From positions 3,596,001 to 3,660,000 of the forward strand of contig OX155974.1 of assembly GCA_944548615.1 (NCBI GenBank): a DNA stretch of 64,000 nt, given 5' to 3'. Under the pieces are notes generated by a model that was not told the DNA's origin, ran no database searches, and saw only the letters and a list, made by a program, of their open reading frames with translations. The DNA is from Micropterix aruncella. Taxonomy: Eukaryota; Arthropoda; Insecta; Lepidoptera; Micropterigidae. The position numbers and the translations under genes are program-made. Below, one piece after another: positions 22,901 through 30,600 of this stretch; position 1 is the stretch's first letter, and every line of letters begins with the position of its first letter.

Positions 22901-23707
22901 GAAATTGGACTACGATAATCCGTAAACTCTTTTGTGATATCATCTTTAATAATGTCTAGAAGTTGGTCAAATAATTCCATAGTCATTCGATAGTAAATGT
23001 AAAAGCGCTCTTCATGTTGACGTAGTTTCGGGTGTAATGTGTGAAATTCGCCTTCTAAATCCCTATTTGTATTAATACTATGTACCCAAATCCTCGTCTT
23101 TTTTCTGAAATAATAAATAAATAATTTGTACACTATCAGATTATTTCTTATTCCAGATAAACTTAAGTACCTCGTTTTCTTTTCTTCATCTTCAATAACT
23201 GCTGCTAATAGAAGAATTTCGTCTTCGATGTCACTGTCTTCCATAATCAGTTCTATTATCACAAAACACAGTAGCTAGCAAAGATTACAGCAATATAATA
23301 GCTAGCAATCATATGCCTCGCCGGACGCAGGTGAACGCTTTGGTGTGACGTTTGCACGCAAGTAGATCGCTACTGTAGCCGCCACCGTGAACGCAGATTG
23401 GACGCCTCGGTTTGAGCGTACCTTTACCCCCTAGGGAAGAGCACATACATGGATTAACCAACATGGAAAACAACATTCGAAGAAGTAATAATTACGCATT
23501 TAACGTCCGAGAACATTTTGTTAATTATTTCAATGCTTAAATATAGTTTGATAAAGGTTTAATAAAAAAATTGTCAACTTACCGTCAAATCCCATGGCGT
23601 CCCCTATTTCTTTCCAAATCTCATCCTTTTTTCGATTATTTTTGTAATATGCATGAGAAGTATCGTATAATATTGCATGTTTTTGCACTTCAGCAATAAA
23701 TTTTTCT
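19994..23707 (-). pseudogene. Harbinger MADF-domain protein, two exons
   Basis: Exon 1 (23583 to about 23707) encodes a MADF/Myb-SANT-like block (KFIAEVQKHAILYD, then KKDEIWKEIGDAMGF) and ends in the donor GGTAAG. Exon 2 (19994-20856) opens after TTTACAG with GDTAKKRWKSLKDCYTKH, completing the MADF fold, and continues with a long Ser/Thr/Asn-rich region to the stop (VTDSNYD). Junction phase matches (G split 1/2). Upstream of exon 1 the same frame is open from an ATG at 23830 but carries a TAG at about 23708, so either an acceptor lies there or a nonsense mutation has killed the gene. In Harbingers this partner binds the termini and aids nuclear import of the transposase (family knowledge). 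Between its exons lie transposase exon 3 and the nested copy. Confidence 0.7.
21643..23427 (-). mobile_element. Inverted Harbinger deletion derivative (H2) nested in exon 3
   Basis: Read on the minus strand from 23427: left terminal repeat, transposase exons 1-2 (23241-22870), intron with MITE M (22852-22317), the MADF 3' end (to 21899), then a jump to the 3' part of transposase exon 3 (21897-21643). The jump corresponds to deleting H1 20391 to about 21608; both sides share GTTGA, suggesting microhomology-mediated deletion. With the matching part of H1 it forms a palindrome: 19344-20390 pairs with 21899-22945 at near identity. Confidence 0.75.
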
Positions 23708-23709
23708 GT

Positions 23710-23957
23710 CTAATTTATTATACAAAAGTCGAAATTATTGGCGTGCAGCGTGCGAATCGTGTCGACACCAATTGATCGCGGCCGCCCGATGATCGCGCGT
23801 GCTAACGCTGTACTGATCGCCGCGTCCATCCGCAGGACGCGTTTGGTTTGAACAGGTTTGAACAGGTCGTTACAAGTACAATTGCAGTAACTGATCGCTA
23901 TCGTGGACGCCACCGCGACCGCAACCTGGACGCGTTGGTTTGACCTTCGCTTACGTG
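23710..23957. other. Harbinger right terminal and subterminal region
   Basis: GC-rich sequence with short internal repeats of GGTTTGAACA (about 23846-23865). Its outer 60 bp pair with the left end (CAAACC, GCGTCC, CGGTGGCG blocks). Confidence 0.55.
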
Positions 23958-24090
23958 TGCTTGTTGCATTTGATCGTCAGAATTGAAATGCAATTCCGTT
24001 AAATTTCATCCTAACGGAAAACCTTGACCCATCTGGGTATCGATCCCTGAAACTTATGATTTAAGATCAGGTGACCTGACCACTATGCCG
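23958..24090 (-). repeat. tRNA-derived SINE, degenerate copy
   Basis: On the minus strand it reads ACGGCATAGTGGTCAGGTCAC (box A-like) and a degenerate box B near 24045, followed by the same body as the SINE at 26690-26836 (GGAATTGCATTTCAATTC). Confidence 0.65.
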
Positions 24091-24344
24091 TAATAATATG
24101 CCTAAGCACTATGCCGTGTTTGTACAGCAGTAGCATTTAGCATTACAATGATCGAATGCATTATTTTTTATTTTTTTTAGAAAGGTTCCTATATGCATAT
24201 ATTGTTATTATTTTACAATTATCTGGTACAATTTTACATTACTCACAGTCTGCCCGTCAACGGCGAAAAGAAAATTGCAAATCGATCTGCGGCGTACAAT
24301 TTCTTCTCTAAATTCCTTATCTATTCCTTTTAGTGTGATCTATA

Positions 24345-24600
24345 TTTGGCTAATTTTTTCCATTTCATGCCATCAGTCATGACGTCTTTGATGGTATTTG
24401 TATAGAAAAAGTATAAAAGACCTTGATTTACCGTGACTCAAGAAAACATACCTTTTATGAGGAATAACGTTGTATCGAGTAGATTGTATAATATTGGATA
24501 GAAATCAAATAGCGAGATACTTTTATCACTTTCTAGATAATAATATTGTTGTTTCGTCAATAAATAATATTATCATTATCACATAACCAAAATATACGAC
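24345..24600. repeat. LTR-like repeat, copy 1
   Basis: It shares an ordered series of blocks with 34200-34440: TATTTGTATAGAAAA, GTATAAAA (TATA-like), AAATCAAATAG and GTCAATAAATAATA. This order (TATA box, then AATAAA) suggests a pair of related solo LTRs. No internal coding region lies nearby. Confidence 0.4.
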
Positions 24601-24654
24601 GAAACCAAACAGGAAAAAATCAGCTGTCAAATGAGAAGAGTGTTGCCGCCATAA

Positions 24655-24745
24655 CTTCTTCTTCTTTCTTTTCCTTGTGGCAATTCCACGCAGCTAGGGT
24701 GCTGGTGATTTTGTGCCAGTTTGGGGGCAGTTTGTATGTATTGTT
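24655..24745 (-). repeat. LINE 3' tail fragment, same family as 139-1602
   Basis: Reverse complement of the 3' end seen at 1500-1585 (CTTTCTTTTCCTTGTGGCAA, CAGCTAGGGTGCTGG). A short GGGGGCAG interruption occurs at about 24723. It is truncated where the foldback element begins. Confidence 0.8.
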
Positions 24746-25143
24746 GGGGGGCGCCAGTTTTGCATGCGGCAATTTTGCACAAATGTCACTTTTGACAGTT
24801 CCAAATCTGTTGAGGGCAGATTTGCAGGAGGCAACCTTGCAGGCGGCAACCTTGCAGGCGGCAACCTTCAGTACAGTTTTTAAGTTTTTCTGTTAGGTTA
24901 GGTTAGGTTAGTTTTTTCTTTCCCTAAAATCGAAGTGACATTAATTACCGGCATCCTTGTAGTGGATGACTTTTATACATCAAACTAAACATTAAAAAAT
25001 ATGTTTTTAGGTTAGGTTAGGTCATTTTGACATTTGCAAAACTGCCTTCTGCAAGATTGCCTTCTGCAAAACTGCCGCCTGCAAGAATGCCGTCTGCAAG
25101 ATTGCCGTCTGCAAATTTGCCTTCTGCAAGTTTGATGGGACCC
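24746..25143 (+). mobile_element. Foldback-like element with 15-bp minisatellite arms, copy 1
   Basis: The left end GGGGGGCGCCAGTTTTGC leads into tandem CTTGCAGGCGGCAAC units. The centre holds TTAGG runs (24894-24915, 25010-25021) around a conserved core (ATTAATTACCGGCATCC). The right arm has the same 15-bp unit in inverted orientation (TGCAAGATTGCCGTC), ending GATGGGACCC. Arms made of short tandem repeats in inverted orientation are the hallmark of Foldback elements. No transposase is encoded. Confidence 0.75.
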
Positions 25144-25535
25144 GATTGAACGATAAAGCATCTGAATAAAGTTTATATTGCGCTCTCGTTTTATATTATA
25201 TCGTATATTATATTATATCGTTTTATATTGCGCTCTAAAGTTTTTTTATTTTTTATTTAATAACCATTTTTTTAAATACAGCTTTATATAAAATCCAGCC
25301 AAGCCTAAGGCTTACCTGCTGGAGATTATGATAGGGTGACTTTCAGTGCAACTGTAGTGGCCATTTTGACCATATTATAATATATCTGCTACATTAGTCA
25401 GGATTAGTCGGCACAGAAAGCCACCCCCTTGATAATGTTTACATAAAAAGATGAACGTACTTAATGCTAATAAAATAAAGTATAAATCTTATTCGTATCA
25501 TTTACACGTGTGTTTCACTTTCACTTATTTTAAAG
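25144..25535. other. No gene recognised
   Basis: AT-rich, with short internal TTATATCGTTTTATATTGCG duplications at 25180-25230 and poly-T runs. Confidence 0.4.
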
Positions 25536-25850
25536 CTAACTATTTTTAATTGTTTTTTTGTTTTTTTTTGTACATTTTTTATAAGTTTTCAAATTTAGAG
25601 GAATTTGGTTGAATATATGAGGGATTAGCCAATTCAATCTTCTTTTGCCATAAAGGTTGCGAAATGGAGGGACGAGTAGCCGTTCATTTTGTATCTGTCT
25701 AGTGCTGTGTTTATGTTGGACATAAATTCGGAACTCGTCAGTCTCGAAATATTGAACTGTCAATCTATAAATAAATAATAAGTATTGCTCTATCTCGTAC
25801 CATTGAACTAATTTCAGTTTTAATTTACAGAGAAATGCAATCGGGCCCAT
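25536..25850 (-). pseudogene. CR1/L2-like LINE C-terminal fragment
   Basis: A 104-codon frame has the tail pattern of CR1/L2/Jockey LINEs: a TRQ..N block (STRQIQNERLLVPPFRNLYG) followed by an aromatic-LP-like stretch (IFNQIPLNLKTY). It has no catalytic motif. It lies just upstream of the duplicated flank of the dioxygenase gene. Confidence 0.55.
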
Positions 25851-25859
25851 TGTGTTATT

Positions 25860-26380
25860 AATTTCTGTCTTATTTCCATTATTATGTTTAATTTGTAATT
25901 GTACTAGGCTCTTACTTTATAAAATATCACGCTTATTAAAATATATACATATTATTTCGCCTACATAAACATTTAGTTGCCAGGTTTGGCAATGTTTGCC
26001 AGAACGTACTACGTCACTGATCAATCTATTACTTAATTTAATGAACTAAAATATTCTACTTCCCTATGAAGGAACTTATTTTAAATTTGTTCATCACTTC
26101 AACAGACTAATCCTCTCCTTTTTCGAGTCCCCCTTCAGCACCCGCTACAACTACCAAGGGCATGAAATGCTCTGCTTCTCGCGCTGGATGCACCCCGCAT
26201 AGGTCGTCTCTCTCCCTCCAACGCAGAAAGTCGTTCTTGCGTCCGTCTCCGCCCGTGGAGCAGGCGTCGTTCAGGAACGTGTCGAACGGCTCGTTGACGA
26301 AGCGGTCCGCGACGCGCCTTGACGCGTCGCGTTCCGCTGTGAGCTCGCCTATGTAGTGGTAGGACGCGCCGTGGTAAGCG
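25860..26380 (-). repeat. Segmental duplicate of the dioxygenase last exon and 3' flank
   Basis: Collinear with 27060-27570: shared blocks include TCTGTCTTAT, CTACATAAACATTTAGT, CAGAACG.ACTACG, GAAGGAACTTATTTTAAATTT and the coding part. The copies differ by many substitutions and small indels, so the duplication is not recent. Confidence 0.75.
26127..26380 (-). pseudogene. Decayed duplicate of the extradiol dioxygenase last exon
   Basis: The minus strand reads ASYHYIGELTAERDASRR, then VADRFVNEPFDTFLND, GRKNDFLRWRERDDL and VHPAREAEHFMPLVV, matching 27254-27670. The N-terminal half of the exon, including the start and GSG block, is missing upstream of 26380 (replaced by CATACA-rich sequence). 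The metal-site region SYHN reads SYHY. The coding part has otherwise stayed in frame to an early stop near 26127. No matching exons 1-2 exist. Confidence 0.75.
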
Positions 26381-26689
26381 TTTGGGCGCTATCCTGGCGG
26401 TATACATACATAGACACACATACAGACATACACACAGGCATACTTCAATCTGCAAATGGCCTTAACCGTTTCAGGGGTGGCTGAAAATGGATATGACCGT
26501 TTTCCCCTCGAACAATTTTTTAGATCTCTCACAATACTTTCTTTATTGTTTGTTGTTTGTTTGTTTATACTATTTATTGTGAAAATGTCACAATGGGCGG
26601 GTTTATTGTCATATGACAGTCTCTTACAACCGACCCTACTATGACGTGTTATATGTATGTGTGCGTGTAACATGTGTGTAAGTGTGTCT
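26381..26689. other. No gene recognised; CA/TA-rich start
   Basis: Begins with ACATAC-type microsatellite (26401-26440), followed by unassigned sequence with TTGTTTGT repeats. Confidence 0.4.
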
Positions 26690-26836
26690 TGTTATTGCAT
26701 TCGATCGACAGAATTGAAAATGCAATTCCGTCGATCGAACTTGATCCCAGCGGAAAATGGTGATCCAGCCGGGAATCGAACCAGGGACCTTACAATGTAA
26801 GATCAGGCGACCTAACCACTATGCCACCGGGCCGTG
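26690..26836 (-). repeat. tRNA-derived SINE
   Basis: The 5' end on the minus strand reads CACGGCCCGGTGGCATAGTGG..TAGG (box A) and GGTTCGATTCC (box B, 26774-26784), 33 nt apart, i.e. a tRNA-like pol III promoter. It is followed by a tRNA-unrelated body (TTCGATCGACGGAATTGC) ending near 26690. The body forms a short inverted repeat with itself (TCGATCGACGGAATT / AATTCTGTCGATCGA). Confidence 0.8.
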
Positions 26837-27253
26837 TATTGGTCGGTTGGAAAGGAGGGGGGGGGAAGTAAAATCATTCATTAACAACGTTATTGTAGAT
26901 TGCCAAATACATTGCTATTAGTTTAGCCGGGCAACATCTATTGAGACGTTTACATCATGTACAAATTCCCCTCTCACCTCTCGTCCCCTACCCGTCTCCT
27001 AGCTTGTCCTTAGGTATATCCCATTCCTACCATCGATATTGAGTTGATGTGTTTTTCATTTCTGTCTTATCTCTCCATTATTATGTTTATTATGTTACTG
27101 TACTTATTTATTAGGACCATTACTTTAGAAATATCACACTTGTTATATATTAATTTGGCTACATAAACATTTAGTGGCTAGGTTTAGCCAGGTTTGCCAG
27201 AACGGACTACGGCACTGAGCAAACTGTTACTTTATTTAATGAACGGAAATATT
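26837..27253 (-). other. 3' flank of the dioxygenase gene
   Basis: Downstream of the stop at 27254 on the minus strand; 27060-27253 is the part that is duplicated at 25860-26050. No other feature seen. Confidence 0.4.
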
Positions 27254-27670
27254 CTACTTCCATATGAAGGAACTTATTTTAAATTTATTCATATATTCAA
27301 CGGACATAATCCTCTCTCCTTTGGAGTACCCTCCAGCGCCTGCTGCTACTACCAAGGGCATGAAATGTTCGGCTTCTCGCGCTGGATGCACCTCGCATAG
27401 GGCGTCTCTCTCCCTCCAGCGCAGAAAGTCGTTCTTGCGCCCCTCTCCGCCCTTGGAGCAGGCCTCGTTCAGGAACGCGTCGAACGGCTCGTTGACGAAG
27501 CGGTCCGCAACGCGCCGCCCCGTCCACGCGGCGCGTGTCGCGGTGAGCTCGTTCAGATTGTGGTAGGACGCTCCCGAACCGATCACCGCCACGCCTTCGC
27601 TGCGGAAATGGCCGATGGCCGCGCCGATTTTCCAGTGCTGTTCGGCGTCTTGATTCGCCAACACTGACAT
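27254..27670 (-). CDS. Dioxygenase exon 3
   Basis: The acceptor TATTTCAG precedes MSVLANQDAEQHWK. It carries the SYHNL and HPAREAEH metal-site/active-site blocks and stops at 27254 after SSFIWK. Confidence 0.85.
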   Translation of the reverse strand: MSVLANQDAEQHWKIGAAIGHFRSEGVAVIGSGASYHNLNELTATRAAWTGRRVADRFVNEPFDAFLNEACSKGGEGRKNDFLRWRERDALCEVHPAREAEHFMPLVVAAGAGGYSKGERIMSVEYMNKFKISSFIWK

Positions 27671-30600
27671 CTGAAATAATAAACATGACAAATCATCTAA
27701 TATATACAAGGCCGTCGGCTTAGGTAGCGTATGATTTCGTGCAGCTTGGCCATAAGTTCCATTTTGTTCTCGGATTGGCTCAATTCACGATTCAGCTCCT
27801 ATTCAAAAGCCTCCTTGTGCGGAAGGCTACCCCGGGTAAGACTCGCGCGTCTCAGGTCTCGCGGCTGGTGGAGCGGTTTCTCCTACTGGACGATTTGCGC
27901 ACCGTTCGGCGATGCCTATCATTTCTGCAGACTAATTGCTGAATGAGTCTGGAAACAATAGGAATATTATTTCTCCTTAACAGCGGGGGTGGATGTTGGG
28001 GTGTTGTTGTGCCACTCTTGAAATAGCCTTGGGCCACTCGATCCCGTGTGGCACTACGGGCAAAGAACGCCCAGGTCCGCGATAAAATCTAATCGAATTA
28101 CCGCTGTAATACAACAGCTAGAGGCCGCGTAAGCGACTTCGAACCCGCAACCAGTCGGGAGGACGGAGGTATCCTGAAGGTTAATTCCAGACGGAGATAA
28201 CCTACCAAAACCGGTAGTTAGGGGGCGAGGCTGCCCGCTGATTTCATTTCCCGGTGCCTCGCCGAGGGGCATCGGTCTCTAATGGGTTGCTGGCGAGCTA
28301 GGCAGTAGATTGTCTTGTCTCTAAGTCTTCTACGCTCATCCTACGACTGAAAGAATGATTACATATCGTTATATCAGCCTGGGTTTGCCCGTTGTAGTCG
28401 ACACCGCCCTACTGTTGCCCGCGGCTTCGCTTCGCGTAAAGTTTCGAATTGTTTTGTTAATTTAAGTAGGGGGGGGCGTTTATTTGCCGTTTTAGACGCT
28501 ACCTACCGATATACAGTGTCCTAGATACAAGACGTACCATTTCAGATATGCTACCTATATCGCAGAAGTACGCGTCTTGTTCCTCGCCACCCGCGTTACC
28601 TTCCGCTGAACGCTGACCTTGCTGGGCCAGCAGCCGCCTTCGCCCGCCTGCTAGGTATTTCGGGGTGCGTGCACGCGTTACTAATTTCATGATATCTCTA
28701 TAACTATACCACCTAAAAACTTATAGTAAACGGCTATTTTTTTCTTTATTAACCACTCGTAATAATGGATTAATTTATTTCGATGAGGAATCTTATTTTA
28801 TTGATAATGTCTTGAACAAACATTGCCTAAAATTTTTCCTTTTTTTTGAGACATAAAAGCAGTTATTGTAGCTTAAATATAAAAGTTGGAGATAAACTCT
28901 CGCGGACTTTTTTATAGATCGCTTTGAGGCCGACGTTTTTGTTACGTATTGTTTTCATATAGGTATATCAAACCGTTTCGTTAGCGCACGCCGATAAAGC
29001 AACTCACCAGCTCATTTTTCTCCGACTTGATTTACAAATATCATGATTTTGTATTGAAAACCAATATTTATCATAATAAAATATAGCCTATAGCACTCAT
29101 TGATAATGGAGCTTTTCATAAGTGAAATAATGGTTAAAATCGGATTAGTAGTTTCGGAGATTACCCCCTACATACAAACTTACAAACTTACATCTTTATA
29201 ATATTTTGTAATATTATCCGGCAACAAGTGTCTTTCTGTCACCTAGCCTGCTCAACTCACGGTTCAACTCTTATCTGATAGCCTCGTCGAAGAGGGGATT
29301 ACCCTGTCAGGACCGCCGTGAGCCTCCGTGGGTCCCATCAAACTTGCAGAAGGCAAATTTGCAGACGGCAATCTTGCAGACGGCATTCTTGCAGGCGGCA
29401 GTTTTGCAGAAGGCAATCTTGCAGAAGGCAGTTTTGCAAATGTCAAAATGACCTAACCTAACCTAACAGAAAAACTTAAAACATTTTTTTTAATGTTTAG
29501 TTTGATGTATAAAAGTAGTGATGGGCGTGATTCTCAATTTTAAATCACGCAACAATCACGTTACTGGTATTTTTTCACGCGTGATAATAACTGCTACTCG
29601 TGATTTTCGTGATTGTACTGAAATGTACTGTGAAACGTTAAGTAACAAAGTTTCGTCAATGTGATAACTGATAACAGAAACGCGCATTATATTTGCTTAA
29701 TATTTATTAGTAATTAGAAGAATTAGCGTTCAGAAAGATTATCTCTCTTGCTCTTTTGGTGCTAAGCCGAGTTCGTCTTTCTGAAATAATGTTATTTTAT
29801 TGCTTTAACAAATCATGAGCAAACTCATTTACACGAACGATTACGACACGAGCAATAACAGTGTCCAAATTCATGCGACAACAGTGTCCAAATTCACGTT
29901 ACGTACGAAATGAACGCGCCACTCATCAGTCATCGTCCAGCCGGCGCGGGCGTTCGCCCAGAACGAACGGCAAATCACTGATCCACTGATCGCCGATCAC
30001 ATCAAGAATGAACGAAACCAAATGAACGGTTCAATTCACCGATCATCGTTCAGTGGCGCGCCGCGCGGTCGTTCGACGGCGTTCAGTGAGAACGGCCAAT
30101 CACTGATCATATAATCACGCGTGATCGGTCGCGTCGTAGCGGCGCCGAGTGATGGCAACGCGGTGCTGTTCGTAGCCGTGATTCAAATAGCATGTTCTTT
30201 CAAATTCTCGTAACGCGTTCTTCGTGATTGCAAATATCACACGTTATTGTTATTGCTATTCGTGATCACACCCATCACTATATAAAAGTCATCCACTACA
30301 AGGATGCCGGTAATTAATGTCACTTCGATTTTAGGGAAAGAAAAACCTAACCTAACCTAACCTAACGAAAAACTTAAAAACTGTACTGAAGGTTGCCGCC
30401 TGCAAGGTTGCTTCCTGCAAGGTTGCCTCCTGCAAATCTGCCCTCAACAAATTTGGACCTGTCAAAAGTGACATTTGTGCAAAATTGCCGCATGCAAAAC
30501 TGGCGCCCCCCGCCTCCGTCACGGCTGTTATCCTGTGTTCGGAGGCAACTGGGATCAGAAGATCGCGGATTCGGGGGAATACCTCGGTCGGAACTAGGCG

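Larger units (their letters stand above)
16584..23540 (+). pseudogene. Harbinger transposase (DDE), multi-exon, disrupted
   Basis: Exon 1 is 16584-16657 and the intron is 16658-16723. Exon 2 runs 16724-16883 and resumes at 19344-19414 after the LINE (donor GTAAGA). Exon 3 starts at 21015 after TTTTTTTCAG and runs to 21643, and its C-terminal piece is 23427-23540 (MENNIRRSNNYAF...). Splicing exon 2 to 3 gives TLRYLATGDSYKTIG in frame. Catalytic acids are visible: CLGAIDGKHV, IGDEAFGLD and VVENSFGIL. Defects: TAC to TAA stop at 16833, the LINE in exon 2, and the nested copy replacing the WRIF...YLL segment of exon 3 (that segment survives only on the minus strand at about 21750-21867). Harbinger transposase cuts and integrates DNA and usually needs the MADF/Myb partner. 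Confidence 0.8.
16384..23957 (+). mobile_element. PIF/Harbinger composite element (H1) with nested insertions
   Basis: The left end GTAAGTAAAGGT..CAAACCGAGGCGTCC (16394 on) and the right end, read inward on the minus strand, GTAAGCGAAGGTCAAACC..GCGTCC (23957 inward) form similar terminal inverted repeats. Between them lie a Harbinger transposase gene (+) and a MADF-domain gene (-), the two-protein set known for this superfamily. The element is interrupted by an RLE LINE (16884-19343), a MITE M copy (19431 on) and an inverted deletion derivative of itself (21643-23427). Confidence 0.75.

Noticed and set aside
24890..25021. An internal telomere or telomere-associated array
   Set aside because: Only 2-4 TTAGG units, always within the foldback element; too short for a telomeric tract.
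26760..26836. A tRNA gene with A and B boxes
   Set aside because: The tRNA-like part does not fold to a full cloverleaf as written and is joined to a SINE body that recurs at 23958-24090, so it is a SINE.
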